This document shows, one piece after another, positions 9,901 through 18,185 of a stretch of DNA of 34,388 nucleotides. Positions within the stretch are counted from its first letter, which is position 1. Every line of letters begins with the position of its first letter. Source of the DNA: Patescibacteria group bacterium (GTDB lineage Bacteria > Patescibacteriota > Kazan-3B-28 > UBA10110); contig JAHITC010000041.1 in the NCBI GenBank assembly GCA_018817805.1, positions 1 to 34,388 on the forward strand, written 5' to 3'. The notes under the pieces were generated by a model. It ran no database searches. It worked only from the letters and a program-made list of their open reading frames with translations, and was not told the DNA's origin. The position numbers and the translations under genes are program-made.

Positions 9901-10449
9901 AAAAACGGTGAGCCAATGGCTTTTCTTAAGTTTGAAGATTTAACAGGTAGTTTGGAGGTAATCGTTTTCCCTAAAATCTTACAAGCTCATAGCTCTCTTT
10001 TTACTTTGGATAAGATTTTAATCATCGATGGTAAGGTAAATGTTAAAGATAAGACACATGAGGAAGGCACCGAAACTATTGTGCGGAGTGAGGCAAAGGT
10101 TATTGCTGAATCGGTGATTGAGGTAACAGACGAATATTTAGCTAAAGCTGAGACAATTACTAATTTGCAAAACAATAACTCAAATAGTTATTCGACCGAC
10201 AAGGCGAACAATAGTCAGGTGCCAACCAATACTCTGCGAGAAGAGAATGGGAGTTTAATTATTCGTTTGCCAATGGTTTTTGATAAAGCAAGACTTTTGC
10301 TAATCAAGCAGATACTAGAAAAAAACTCCGGTGACCTAGCAGTGCAATTAGAAGCATTTGATAAAGGCAGGTGGCGGAAGATAAAAACTATTACTAGGGC
10401 AAAATATAGCCCAGAGCTTGAAAAAGAGCTAGATCTGGCGTTATCATAG
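6922..10449 (+). CDS. dnaE: DNA polymerase III alpha subunit
   Basis: The replicative DNA polymerase catalytic subunit, DnaE type, 1175 residues. An N-terminal PHP domain starts with FVHLHVHSHYSLLDG; TDHG, GTEVYI, SGCLKGEL and TDSHYI also match PHP metal-site positions, so the metal site may be intact. The polymerase core has GPGRGSGAASL (about residue 357), the catalytic PDFDIDFAD (about 398) and QIVTFGTMAARA. The conserved HTSVHAAGVVI, LYRPGPM and YQEQVL segments follow. Near residue 983 an OB-fold begins (KLGGMVSVVQKV). A low-complexity Asn/Ser stretch at about 1083-1105 precedes a C-terminal domain. The ATG directly follows TAAGGG. A secreted hydrolase gene lies 45 bases downstream. Confidence 0.98.
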   Translation: MKFVHLHVHSHYSLLDGLSKIPDLVAKAKEQGAEALALTDHGVMYGIIEFYETCKKVGIKPILGTEVYIVEGKLEQKENIPGKHRYFHLTLLAKNYAGYLNLMKITTKAHIDGYYYKPRIDHEFLEQHSEGIIALSGCLKGELPTAIVEGNLTKAKEVIQWHQKVFKDDYYIEVQYHPNIPDQIKANIGLKAIAKEFSVPLIASTDSHYIRPEDAEAHEVLLCVQTGAKLADEKRFSMKGEIFDLTDPSVIAEAFADTPEVIANTQKVADKCNVELELDKIILPSFDLPDGETGHKDYLRKLVDSGVKEYFGDQPSKEVLERIEYELGVIHQMQYETYFLVVADLVGWAKAHGVLVGPGRGSGAASLVSYVLKITDINPLDYDLIFERFLNPSRISMPDFDIDFADDRRGEVINYVVEKYGKDRVSQIVTFGTMAARASLRDTARTMGMSYTEVDRIAKLIPFGLSLSEAISAVDELKDLYAQNEQVRSLIDLAKRLEGVVRHTSVHAAGVVIADKPLVNYTPLQVASKGDISYVTQYSMFPIEKLGLLKIDFLGLKNLTIIKNTLRIIRKTKEKEIDISKIPLTDPKVFELFARGETTGVFQFESEGMKRNLQELRPTVFTDIIAMVALYRPGPMALIPDFIERKHGTKRTEYLHPRLEPILKETYGIAVYQEQVLRIARDLCGFSLGEADILRKAIGKKIATLLMEQKKKFIEGGVANGISKGIAEELFEFVEPFAEYGFNKAHATSYALIAYQTAYLKRHFPSEFLAALMTSDQNDLDKVAKDIAESERFGSKVLPPSVNESFTDFAVVKETGNIRFGLNVIKNVGRKVSDLIVEERGERGPYKDIADFLKRVPKEALNKKVLESLSKAGALEEFGDRKEFLENVDTMLEFVGTRDKQGDINQIGIFGEGVIAASIFQLKPATCSTEKERLSWEKELLGTFVSKHPLKEILPRLKKTNVNTTDISSLHEDSDGKVIKLGGMVSVVQKVNTKNGEPMAFLKFEDLTGSLEVIVFPKILQAHSSLFTLDKILIIDGKVNVKDKTHEEGTETIVRSEAKVIAESVIEVTDEYLAKAETITNLQNNNSNSYSTDKANNSQVPTNTLREENGSLIIRLPMVFDKARLLLIKQILEKNSGDLAVQLEAFDKGRWRKIKTITRAKYSPELEKELDLALS

Positions 10450-10494
10450 TAGGTTAAAACAAGTTCTTTGAAATATAAAGGTAGGTGATGACAT

Positions 10495-12519
10495 TTGCCG
10501 TTAAGATTTGTCTGTAACGTAATTTTGGTGCTACTTATCTTAGGTAGTCCAAGCGTAGTTTTGTCTGCTGATTTGCCACCGACAGATGGAGGCAGGTTGG
10601 TAAAGTGGTCTCAGCAAAAAGATATAACCAGTAAAAAGGTAATTATCTTTGTTCATGGTTTGTATTTTGCAGATTCTTCCATGGGCAATATAGAGTATAC
10701 ATCTGCTGAAACTAAGTTTGCTTTAAAAATGGATAACTTGGATTATCTGGGAAAAGAAAAATTCAAGAATCCTACTTCACATCTGGCAAAGTTCTATTTG
10801 TATGAATATGATCCTCGTCAGAACGTTCCTAAGATTGCCGAAGATTTAGCACAGGCGATTAGAAATAATCCATCTTTCAACAACAACGAGATCGCCATTA
10901 TTGGCCACAGTGAAGGTGGGCTAGTGTTGTGGGAGCTAACTCAAAAATATCCCAACTTAATTAAGGGAGGAATTTGTTTGGGCGCCCCCATAATGTCTAC
11001 TCCATTGGTGCACAAGGAAGTGCGTGATGGAGCTGTTAAAAAAGTTTTTCAGCACAGTGGAGAATTACTTATTCCAAAATTTGATGCCTTAGGTAAAGGT
11101 AGCGAACATTTGGAATTCCATCGTAAGATGCCATTTCAGACGCAAGGAAATCTATATTTCTTTGCTGGGTCCATTAAGATTTCGCGCCTTCCTTTGCCAC
11201 AATGGGTAACGGGTAGAATCAAACATTATGTTGATATTCTGGATGTAATGTTTGCGGCCGGAAAGAACTTTTTTACTGGCATGGAAGACAATCGTCAATT
11301 TTGCGAATTGCTGGCTGATATTATCCAAAAGTCCGATTGGTCGGCGAATGGAAAGTGGGATCATGCTAGTGATGGTTTAGTCCCAATTTCATCGGCATTG
11401 GCAGGAGCTATAAAGGAAGATGAACACCACAGGGTTTTCTTAGACTATGATCATTCTGAATTAATGTCTGGCAAAGACGACTTTAATCTAGACAGAGTAA
11501 CTTTAGATATTCTGGATCAAATTATAAGTCTTATGCCACAAGCAGAAGTGGGTGATCTGGATATTCCACAGCTTCCAGATTTATCTAGGATTATTATGTC
11601 GGAGAGTCCTCTGAAGAGGACAAGGTTTGCGTATGTTTCAATGGGCAAGATCCATTTAACAGATGCTAACTGGCAAAGAGATTATGTAGTGCCAGTAGAA
11701 GGGGTATGTAGTGCGCCGGAATTTAATTCTAAGAAACTGGGTATGACATTTACACTTGATTATAAAGACAACAGTAATATTTTTCTTTTCGATGAAAAAA
11801 GATTCTGCACTATTACCAATGACAACCAGAGTAGAAGCTCTAGTTTTTCACCTAATGGTGGGTGGCTTACTTATCAAAGCGGAAACGGGCTGGTGGTGCA
11901 TAATCTAAAATCGGATAAATCACGCGTGATTGTGAAAGGAGTTAATCTTGCATCTCCGCCGATTTGGGTAGCAGAGTGGTTAACTGGTAAAGTTTATTTT
12001 ACTCACCGTAATCAGGAAGGCAAAATAGATATTTATTGTGTTAGTCCGAGATGGAGAAAGGCAAGAGATATTACAAAACTTCAGCCAATAATTCGTGATA
12101 GTGGTGTGCCACATATCGTGAGAGGTTATCTAGGGGGGATTATATCCACTCAAAGCGAGTGGGACAGTAGCAATAACCTGGTTGGCCAACGTGCACATTT
12201 CATTTCAGGTGCACTTAAAGGGCGCTATTCTATCGAGACAAGAGTTACTGATCAGAGTGGGGGCATAACTATCGATGGGAATATGTTTAACAAACAGATC
12301 CTTATTGAAACCAACCAAGCGCTTAGATTTGAGTCGGTGTTGTTAGACAAAGATTATCTTCAAATTTATCTAGTAGATAGGGAAATTGGCCAGTCTCCAA
12401 GCATTTACCGATTTGATTATTTCTTGATGAATTCTGGGGAGAGTGCAACTTTTGAGACAGTTTTAAGCGAAGTTGTCTCAAATGCTTCAGAGTTAGATAT
12501 AAACGTGCTCGCCGATTAA
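10495..12519 (+). CDS. Secreted alpha/beta hydrolase with C-terminal beta-propeller-like region
   Basis: A 674-residue exported protein. The start is a TTG at 10495; AGGTGA at 10483-10488 is the Shine-Dalgarno at six bases, and the nearby ATG at 10488 is out of frame and stops soon. Residues 1-24 form a signal peptide (basic start, hydrophobic core, cleavage probably after VLSA). The alpha/beta hydrolase domain has an oxyanion VHG at 53-55, the nucleophile elbow GHSEGG (Ser139), a candidate acid Asp293 in ASDGLVP and a candidate His320 in DYDHSEL. This suggests an esterase or lipase-type enzyme. From about residue 365 the sequence is beta-rich and resembles TolB/PD40-like blades (FSPNGGWLTYQS, PEFNSKKLGMTF). 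The substrate is unknown. A terminator overlaps the stop codon. Confidence 0.75.
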   Translation: MPLRFVCNVILVLLILGSPSVVLSADLPPTDGGRLVKWSQQKDITSKKVIIFVHGLYFADSSMGNIEYTSAETKFALKMDNLDYLGKEKFKNPTSHLAKFYLYEYDPRQNVPKIAEDLAQAIRNNPSFNNNEIAIIGHSEGGLVLWELTQKYPNLIKGGICLGAPIMSTPLVHKEVRDGAVKKVFQHSGELLIPKFDALGKGSEHLEFHRKMPFQTQGNLYFFAGSIKISRLPLPQWVTGRIKHYVDILDVMFAAGKNFFTGMEDNRQFCELLADIIQKSDWSANGKWDHASDGLVPISSALAGAIKEDEHHRVFLDYDHSELMSGKDDFNLDRVTLDILDQIISLMPQAEVGDLDIPQLPDLSRIIMSESPLKRTRFAYVSMGKIHLTDANWQRDYVVPVEGVCSAPEFNSKKLGMTFTLDYKDNSNIFLFDEKRFCTITNDNQSRSSSFSPNGGWLTYQSGNGLVVHNLKSDKSRVIVKGVNLASPPIWVAEWLTGKVYFTHRNQEGKIDIYCVSPRWRKARDITKLQPIIRDSGVPHIVRGYLGGIISTQSEWDSSNNLVGQRAHFISGALKGRYSIETRVTDQSGGITIDGNMFNKQILIETNQALRFESVLLDKDYLQIYLVDREIGQSPSIYRFDYFLMNSGESATFETVLSEVVSNASELDINVLAD

Positions 12520-12536
12520 TCGGCCAGTTTTTCTTT
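12511..12536 (+). terminator. Intrinsic terminator overlapping the hydrolase stop codon
   Basis: The inverted repeat GCCGA-TTAA-TCGGC is followed by CAG and a T-rich run, TTTTTCTTT. The stop codon TAA is the loop of the hairpin, so the last codons of the hydrolase form its left arm. Confidence 0.8.
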
Positions 12537-12563
12537 ACTAATAGCAGCTTTTTGCTTTATGAT
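12534..12563 (+). promoter_or_regulatory. Promoter for the 12612 gene
   Basis: TTTACT (12534-12539), an 18-base spacer, then TATGAT (12558-12563). The predicted start near 12570 leaves a leader of about 42 bases containing AGGAGAGA before the GTG start. The -35 overlaps the T-run of the preceding terminator. Confidence 0.5.
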
Positions 12564-12611
12564 GATTGTGCTGTACATTACTAAACCAATTTTTTCTGCA
12601 AGGAGAGAGAA

Positions 12612-12971
12612 GTGAGTAAAAATTCTCATAAGGTCCATCGTCTGATTCATAAGGCAATTAAAGCGTGCAATAGTAATGGGGCTGAACAAGACCATTTGTT
12701 TACTGGTCGTTTTACTCTATCAAGCGAGGAGACAGGGAAGTTGTTGGCGAAGTATTCGGAACTATGTAATGGTTCTGAATATCCCGAGGAAGTTACAACA
12801 TTTCTGAAGGAAAAACTGCCACGCTTAGTAGAGGTGCAAAAGTCGGGATCAAAGGTGAGGTTTGTACCTGTAAAAGGTTTTAGGGGTAAAATTCTGGAGT
12901 TTTTGGAAGAACTACCAGAGAAGCAACCACCTCCTGTTTTGTCGGAGAACACACGACCTTTATTTGGATAA
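12612..12971 (+). CDS. Small unknown protein, 119 residues
   Basis: I do not recognise the family. The GTG start is supported by a strong Shine-Dalgarno, AGGAGAGA, just upstream. The gene sits alone between two terminators and has its own promoter. The product is soluble, hydrophilic and probably helical. It has a basic N-terminus (SKNSHKVHRLIHKAIKAC), a middle part rich in Glu and Lys, and a C-terminal proline-containing tail (EKQPPPVLSEN). There are two Cys, near residues 19 and 52, with no metal-binding pattern, and no signal peptide or membrane segment. Independent transcription signals at both ends make it a credible real gene despite its size. Confidence 0.75.
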   Translation: MSKNSHKVHRLIHKAIKACNSNGAEQDHLFTGRFTLSSEETGKLLAKYSELCNGSEYPEEVTTFLKEKLPRLVEVQKSGSKVRFVPVKGFRGKILEFLEELPEKQPPPVLSENTRPLFG

Positions 12972-12990
12972 AATCTAGCAGCAGACTACC

Positions 12991-13018
12991 AGCGGCCCTT
13001 TTAGGGTCGCTTTCTTTT
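12991..13018 (+). terminator. Intrinsic terminator after the 12612 gene
   Basis: A 9-base stem AGCGGCCCT/AGGGTCGCT (one G-U pair) with a TTT loop is followed by the T-rich run TTTCTTTT. Confidence 0.92.
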
Positions 13019-13032
13019 GAAATATAAGATTC

Positions 13033-13061
13033 TTGCTTCTAGGGCAGGTTTTTGTTATCAT
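13033..13061 (+). promoter_or_regulatory. Promoter of rplS-rnhB
   Basis: TTGCTT (13033-13038), a 17-base spacer, then TATCAT (13056-13061) with a TGT extension immediately upstream. The predicted start is near 13068, with an AGAGGA Shine-Dalgarno three bases before the rplS ATG. Confidence 0.75.
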
Positions 13062-13086
13062 ATCAAGGTAAGATTTCAGAGGAATT

Positions 13087-13665
13087 ATGATAGACACTTT
13101 AGCTAAAACTAAGAAGAGCAATTTACCAGAGGTACATCCAGGAGATGTGGTTCGTGTTCACCAAAAAATTAAAGAAGGTGTTAAGGAAAGAATCCAGGTA
13201 TTCGAAGGCATCATTATTAAAACTCATGGTAAAGTTGGTCCTAATGCTACTTTTACGGTGCGTAAGATTGCCTCTGGAGTAGGGGTAGAACGGACATATC
13301 AGTTGCAGTCGCCGTTAATTACTAAAATTGAATTTAAGAAGGGTTCGAAGGTTAATCGAGCCAAGCTTTATTATCTGCGTAATTTGTCTGGAAAAGCCCT
13401 TAAGATGAAAGAAAAGAAGATAGATAAGACGCTTTGGGAGTTGGTGGCTAAAACTGACTCAGAAGAAGCTACTGAAGAACATATAGAAGAGGCAATTCAA
13501 GCTGCTGCTCAGAAAGAAGACGAGCAGGTGACTGGAGCTAGTGAAGAAGCAGAACAAGATAAGGTAGATGAAGTAAAAGCAGAAGTTGTGAATCAATCAG
13601 ATGATGATACAGTGAAGGAGGGTGATCAAGAAAGTGAAAAAGACGATTCCAAAGCCCAATCTTAA
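13087..13665 (+). CDS. rplS: 50S ribosomal protein L19 with acidic C-terminal extension
   Basis: Ribosomal protein L19, a large-subunit protein at the 30S/50S interface. Residues 1-120 cover the L19 fold, with diagnostic segments PGDVVRVHQKIKEG, ERIQVFEGIII, TFTVRKIASGVGVERT and RRAKLYYLRNLSGKA-like sequence (here NRAKLYYLRNLSGKALK). L19 is normally about 115 residues. Here residues 121-192 form an extra low-complexity tail very rich in Glu and Asp and likely disordered. Its own promoter lies at 13033-13061, and AGAGGA precedes the ATG. The last 44 bases overlap rnhB in another frame, so the acidic tail and the RNase HII start share DNA. Confidence 0.97.
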   Translation: MIDTLAKTKKSNLPEVHPGDVVRVHQKIKEGVKERIQVFEGIIIKTHGKVGPNATFTVRKIASGVGVERTYQLQSPLITKIEFKKGSKVNRAKLYYLRNLSGKALKMKEKKIDKTLWELVAKTDSEEATEEHIEEAIQAAAQKEDEQVTGASEEAEQDKVDEVKAEVVNQSDDDTVKEGDQESEKDDSKAQS

Positions 13666-14320
13666 GTTAGAAAAAGAACTCCGCCGAGAGGGATATTTGT
13701 TGGTGGCTGGAGTTGATGAGGCGGGCAGAGGGGCATGGGCGGGACCTGTAGTAGCGGCTGCGGTAATTTTGCCATTGATTAGTCGTTATTATGGGATTAA
13801 CGATTCTAAGCTTTTAACTTCCAACCAAAGAGAAGAAATTCTCCTTAAGATTTATGAGGTAGCTTTAGATATTGGAGTTGGCATTGTCGAAAACGAAGAG
13901 CTGGATATGATGGGAGTTGGCCAGGCAAGCTATTTGGCGATGCGCAGAGCTGTTGATAATCTAACTATTAAGCCAAACTTTGTTTTAGTTGATGGGTTTA
14001 AAGTAGGTTTTTCAGGAGTTTCATCTTGGGGGATCATTGACGGGGACAGAAAGTCGGTTTCTATTGCGGCAGCTTCAATTGTAGCCAAGGTAGCCAGAGA
14101 TAGAATGATGGAAGATATTGATAAACGAGATCCGCGTTATGGTTTTTGTACAAATAAAGGATATGGCACTGCTTTTCATCAAGGAAGAATTGTTGAGCAA
14201 GGTGTTTGTGAGTGGCATCGCAGAAGTTTTAAGCCCATCCAGGCACACTGTGCGAAGCAGGCTAATTTAGAAATATCCTCTAAAATGGCAATTGACGCAG
14301 TAACCCACATTGGCGTATAA
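13622..14320 (+). CDS. rnhB: Ribonuclease HII
   Basis: RNase HII cuts the RNA strand of RNA/DNA hybrids and removes single ribonucleotides from DNA. The catalytic acidic residues appear in GVDEAGRGAWAGP (about residues 30-42, Asp and Glu), in LVDGFK (Asp, about 122) and in the later IDGDRKSVSIAAASIVAKVARDR region. The conserved DPRYGFCTNKGYGT is also present. Length is 232 residues with a GTG start at 13622; AGGAGG ends immediately before it, so the in-frame GTG at 13634 may be the true start. It overlaps the 3' end of rplS. The nusA promoter (TTGACG-18-TATAAT) lies inside its last 30 bases and the TATAAT spans its stop codon. Confidence 0.96.
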   Translation: MIKKVKKTIPKPNLKLEKELRREGYLLVAGVDEAGRGAWAGPVVAAAVILPLISRYYGINDSKLLTSNQREEILLKIYEVALDIGVGIVENEELDMMGVGQASYLAMRRAVDNLTIKPNFVLVDGFKVGFSGVSSWGIIDGDRKSVSIAAASIVAKVARDRMMEDIDKRDPRYGFCTNKGYGTAFHQGRIVEQGVCEWHRRSFKPIQAHCAKQANLEISSKMAIDAVTHIGV

Positions 14321-14321
14321 T
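14292..14321 (+). promoter_or_regulatory. Promoter of nusA-clpC inside the rnhB 3' end
   Basis: TTGACG (14292-14297), an 18-base spacer and a perfect TATAAT (14316-14321) that contains the rnhB stop codon TAA. The predicted start is 14328, two bases before the terminator-like hairpin that follows. Confidence 0.8.
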
Positions 14322-14329
14322 CTAATTAG

Positions 14330-14353
14330 AAAAGTGGGTTTACCCACTTTTTT
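14330..14353 (+). terminator. Terminator-like hairpin: rnhB terminator and nusA 5' leader
   Basis: Stem AAAAGTGGG/CCCACTTTT with loop TTTA, ending in six T. It is a textbook intrinsic terminator for rplS-rnhB. It also occupies about +3 to +26 of the transcript from the promoter at 14292-14321, so it may attenuate nusA or cap its mRNA. AAGGTAAGG then leads to the nusA ATG at 14370. Confidence 0.85.
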
Positions 14354-14369
14354 AAAAAGGTAAGGAAAT

Positions 14370-15641
14370 ATGGATACATCACAATTTATGTCAGCAATCT
14401 CACAGATTGCAGAAGAAAAAGGCATTTCTAAGGAAGTAATCCTAGAGGTGGTAGAAGCGGCTTTAGCAGCAGCTTATCGGAAGGATTTTGGCCAAAAAGA
14501 GCAGATTATTGTGGCTAAAATTGATCCAGAAACCGAGAAAACTCGTGTTTTTGTGGTACATCAAGTAGTTGAAACAGTTGAAGACCCGATTAAAGAGATT
14601 TCTCTTAAAGATGCCAAGAAAATTGATAAAAAAGCCAAGATTGACGGTGAAATTATGGAAGAAGTTTTTCCGCCTGCTGAATATGGCAGAGTGGCAGCCC
14701 AAACAGCTAAACAGGTGATTTTACAACGTTTACGGGAGGCTGAGAGAGACATTGTATTTAAGGAATATAAAGAGAAGGAGGGCCAGTTAATCCCAGGGAC
14801 TGTTCAACGGATAGAAGGTGAGGTGGTAATGATAGATATTGGTAAAACCTCTGGTATCTTGTTTCCCTCTGAACAATCTAAGTCCGATAGATATTATTCG
14901 GGTCAAAGGTTTAAAGTTTTTGTATTAGAAGCTCAGTCGAGTGGCAAAGACCCGCAGGTAATTGTATCGCGAGCTCATCCAGAGATGATTCGTAAATTGT
15001 TTGAAATGGAAGTGCCAGAGATTACATCTGGGAGTGTAGAGATTAAAGCTATTGCTAGGGAAGCCGGTGTTCGCTCGAAAGTAGCGGTAATCTCTAATCA
15101 GAAATCGATTGATCCGGTAGGTTCTTTGGTTGGTCGGCGCGGGGTAAGAGTGCAAGCAGTAATGGCAGAAATTGGCGAAGAAAAAATTGATATTGTGCTT
15201 TGGGATGAAGATCCTCAACAGTTTATTATTAATGCGCTAGCTCCAGCCAAGGTCGATGAAGTCGAGCTAGATAGTGGAAATCGGGTTGCTAAAATTAAAG
15301 TTGCCAACGATCAACTTTCACTAGCTATCGGTAGGGCTGGTCAAAATGTTCGCTTAGCTAGCAAATTGACTGGTTGGCAGATTGAAGTAGACAAAGAAGG
15401 TATGCCACCTGTCGAAGCCAATCCTAATGAAGAGTCTGTTGATGTCGTCGAAGCAGAGACAGCTGAAACTAGCCCAGAAGAGAATAAGAAAACTAATAGA
15501 GCTGAACCAACTGATAAAGAGGTAGTCACACCTGAGGTGGAGCCAACTAAAACCAGTGCGGATCCGAGCATAGAAACTAAGTCGGAATCGGGGGATAATG
15601 TAGTAGAGGAAGATAAGCCCGAGACGCCGCCAGAAAATTAA
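14370..15641 (+). CDS. nusA: Transcription elongation/termination factor NusA
   Basis: NusA binds RNA polymerase and modulates pausing, intrinsic termination and antitermination. The N-terminal domain begins ISQIAEEKGISKEVILEVVE (about residues 10-29) with the usual helix carrying AALAAAYRKDFG. An S1 domain follows (about 135-200, GTVQRIEGEVVMIDIG). Two KH domains come next, with the diagnostic VGRRGVRVQAVMAEI followed by EKIDIVLW, and later LAIGRAGQNVRLASKLTGW. From about residue 345 to 423 there is a low-complexity Glu/Thr/Pro tail with no fold. The Shine-Dalgarno is AAGGTAAGG. A strong promoter and a terminator-like hairpin lie just upstream. clpC starts nine bases after the stop, so the two form an operon. 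No rimP or infB is adjacent, unlike the classic nusA operon. Confidence 0.97.
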   Translation: MDTSQFMSAISQIAEEKGISKEVILEVVEAALAAAYRKDFGQKEQIIVAKIDPETEKTRVFVVHQVVETVEDPIKEISLKDAKKIDKKAKIDGEIMEEVFPPAEYGRVAAQTAKQVILQRLREAERDIVFKEYKEKEGQLIPGTVQRIEGEVVMIDIGKTSGILFPSEQSKSDRYYSGQRFKVFVLEAQSSGKDPQVIVSRAHPEMIRKLFEMEVPEITSGSVEIKAIAREAGVRSKVAVISNQKSIDPVGSLVGRRGVRVQAVMAEIGEEKIDIVLWDEDPQQFIINALAPAKVDEVELDSGNRVAKIKVANDQLSLAIGRAGQNVRLASKLTGWQIEVDKEGMPPVEANPNEESVDVVEAETAETSPEENKKTNRAEPTDKEVVTPEVEPTKTSADPSIETKSESGDNVVEEDKPETPPEN

Positions 15642-15650
15642 ATTAATTTC

Positions 15651-18131
15651 ATGAACGGCTACAATTATTTAGACAAATTTACTACCAACGCTAAAAAAGT
15701 ACTGACTAACGCGCAAAAGGTTGCTCGTGAATTAAGTGCAGCTCATTTGGGCACCGAGCATTTGCTACTAGCGATGTTAAACGTTAAAAGCGGATCGGCT
15801 TACGAGATCTTAGGCAGTCTAGGGGTAAGCTCTGAAAAAGCTGATATTATTGTTAGCCTGTCGCGGAAGAAAGATGGCGGAGGAAAAATTGGGTTAACTG
15901 TTGGCGCTAGAAGATTAGTCGAAACAGCAGTTTTAATTGCCGCCCAATATGGTAGTTATTATATTGGTACGGAGCATCTTTTGATGGCAATGGTGCAAGA
16001 TCAAGCAGGTGATGCTGCGCGCATTATTAGAGAGCTGGGCATCGACACTAGTGAGATTGCCAAAATAACTTTAGATATTATCAAAGCTAGCACCGATGAA
16101 GGTGCAGGAACTGCAGGAGGACAGACGGGTCGAGCCAAGGCGGCCAATAAATCAACCACTCCTATTTTAGACAGTTACAGTATAGATTTAACTGCTTTGG
16201 CTAAAGAAGGGAAGATTGACCCAATCGTTGGTCGTGATAAAGAAATTCAGAGAATGATACAAATTCTTAATCGTAGAACCAAGAATAATCCTGTATTAAT
16301 TGGCGAGCCAGGCATAGGTAAAACAGCTATCGTTGAAGGGTTAGCTATGAAGGTGGTAGCAAAAGATGTGCCACCCAACTTAATGGATAAGAGGATTATG
16401 GTTTTAAGTCCTTCGGTTATGGTGGCTGGTACTAAATATCGTGGAGAGTTTGAAGAACGTATTAACCAAGTAGTAGCAGAGGTAACAAAAGCAAAAGACG
16501 TAGTATTATTTATCGATGAACTACATACTCTCGTTGGGGCTGGTAGTGCCGAAGGTAGTTTAGATGCTGCTAATATTTTAAAACCAGCTTTAGCCAGGGG
16601 AGATCTGCAATTAATTGGAGCGACTACTACTGATGAGTATCGCAAGCATATCGAAAAAGATGCGGCGCTCGAAAGACGCTTTCAATCTATTACAGTGAAA
16701 GAACCCACTGCAGAAGAAACTGTCGGAATCCTAATGGGTATTAAAAAGAAATACGAAGAATATCATAAGGTTGTTATTCTAACAGAAGCTATCGAAGCAG
16801 CAGTTAATTTATCAGTACGATATATTAATGATCGTTTCTTGCCTGACAAAGCGATTGACCTTATTGATGAGGCAGCATCAGCAGTACGGATTATGGCAGG
16901 GTTAGCTCAGCCTAAAGTTGCTGATGAGCGTGGACAGTTGGAGAAACTAGTTCGCAAAAAAGAGCTAGCTGTTGAGAAACAGAATTATGAAGAGGCTGCA
17001 AAAATTAGAGCTCAAGAATTGAAGCTAAAGAAAAAAATAGAAGCTGTTCAAAAAGAAGATAGCAGTGGGGATAGAGCTACTTGGCCAAAAGTAACAGTGC
17101 CAGAAATTGCAAAGATTGTTTCGCTCTGGACGAATATCCCTGTCGGAGAGTTGGCTAGCGAAGAAATTAAGAATTTAAATAATCTTAAAAAGGCGTTACA
17201 GACAAGAATTATTGGTCAGAACGAAGCTATTGAAGCGATTACATCTTCAATTCAAAGATCAAGAGTTCAAATTGGAAATCCTGATCGACCAATGGGTTCG
17301 TTTATGTTCTTGGGACCTACTGGCGTTGGCAAAACTGAGTTAGCTAAGGTTTTAGCTGAAGAAGTTTTCCAAGACAGAGATGCTTTGGTGCGAATTGATA
17401 TGAGTGAGTTTATGGAGAAGCACAATGTTTCTCGATTAGTGGGTGCTCCTGCTGGATACGTTGGGTATGAAGAAGGTGGCAAACTTACCGAATCGATTCG
17501 TAGAAAACCATATGCTGTGGTGTTGCTTGATGAAGTCGAAAAAGCACATCCAGATGTAATGAATATCTTGCTCCAAATATTAGAGGATGGTTTTTTAACT
17601 GACGCTAAAGGTAAAAAAGTTTCATTCAAGAATACAGTAGTAATTCTAACTTCTAATATTGGTACTGGTTTAATGAACAAGCAGGCTAAGCTAGGTTTTT
17701 CCGCTAGTGATAAAAAAGACGAGGATGCCTACGAAGCTTCGAAAGAAAAAGTATTGGATGGTTTGAAAAAGAGTTTTCGGCCAGAGTTTATTAATCGGAT
17801 CGATAAGATTATTGTCTTTAGACCTCTTATTAAAGAAGACATTCGCCAAATTGTAGATTTACAACTAAAGCAACTATCGCAAAGATTAGCTAAGCAAAAA
17901 ATTAATTTAGAAATTAGTTCTGGGGCTAGAGATTTAATAGCTGAACAGGGATTTGACCCAGAAAGTGGAGCTAGACCAGTAAGAAGAGTAATTCAGAATG
18001 CCATAGAAGACTCTCTTGCAGAAGGAATTCTAAAGGGTAGATTTAGTAAGAATTCAATAGTCAAAATTGAGAAACAGGGAAGCAAGATATTTTTGCACAG
18101 TGCTGACGAGGCAAAACCAGCTCGAAAATAG
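15651..18131 (+). CDS. clpC: ATP-dependent Clp protease ATPase subunit ClpC
   Basis: AAA+ unfoldase that feeds substrates to ClpP. The 826-residue protein has all ClpC parts in order. There are two N-terminal Clp_N repeats (about 5-75 and 80-145, each with an LGTEHLL- or IGTEHLLMA-type motif). D1 has Walker A GEPGIGKT and Walker [20 protein letters not shown] motif ([21 protein letters not shown]) marks the ClpC subclass. D2 has [10 protein letters not shown] and [15 protein letters not shown], and the C-terminal domain has [10 protein letters not shown]. No clpP is in the window. Translation starts at an ATG nine bases after nusA. Joining clpC to nusA is not the usual arrangement, but the PIN-TRAM gene downstream recalls the clpC-radA-disA-yacL neighbourhood of Firmicutes. 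Confidence 0.97.
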   Translation: MNGYNYLDKFTTNAKKVLTNAQKVARELSAAHLGTEHLLLAMLNVKSGSAYEILGSLGVSSEKADIIVSLSRKKDGGGKIGLTVGARRLVETAVLIAAQYGSYYIGTEHLLMAMVQDQAGDAARIIRELGIDTSEIAKITLDIIKASTDEGAGTAGGQTGRAKAANKSTTPILDSYSIDLTALAKEGKIDPIVGRDKEIQRMIQILNRRTKNNPVLIGEPGIGKTAIVEGLAMKVVAKDVPPNLMDKRIMVLSPSVMVAGTKYRGEFEERINQVVAEVTKAKDVVLFIDELHTLVGAGSAEGSLDAANILKPALARGDLQLIGATTTDEYRKHIEKDAALERRFQSITVKEPTAEETVGILMGIKKKYEEYHKVVILTEAIEAAVNLSVRYINDRFLPDKAIDLIDEAASAVRIMAGLAQPKVADERGQLEKLVRKKELAVEKQNYEEAAKIRAQELKLKKKIEAVQKEDSSGDRATWPKVTVPEIAKIVSLWTNIPVGELASEEIKNLNNLKKALQTRIIGQNEAIEAITSSIQRSRVQIGNPDRPMGSFMFLGPTGVGKTELAKVLAEEVFQDRDALVRIDMSEFMEKHNVSRLVGAPAGYVGYEEGGKLTESIRRKPYAVVLLDEVEKAHPDVMNILLQILEDGFLTDAKGKKVSFKNTVVILTSNIGTGLMNKQAKLGFSASDKKDEDAYEASKEKVLDGLKKSFRPEFINRIDKIIVFRPLIKEDIRQIVDLQLKQLSQRLAKQKINLEISSGARDLIAEQGFDPESGARPVRRVIQNAIEDSLAEGILKGRFSKNSIVKIEKQGSKIFLHSADEAKPARK

Positions 18132-18185
18132 TGCTACTTAACAAATTAGCATAGGGATTTATCTTATTATTTATTTTTTATCACA

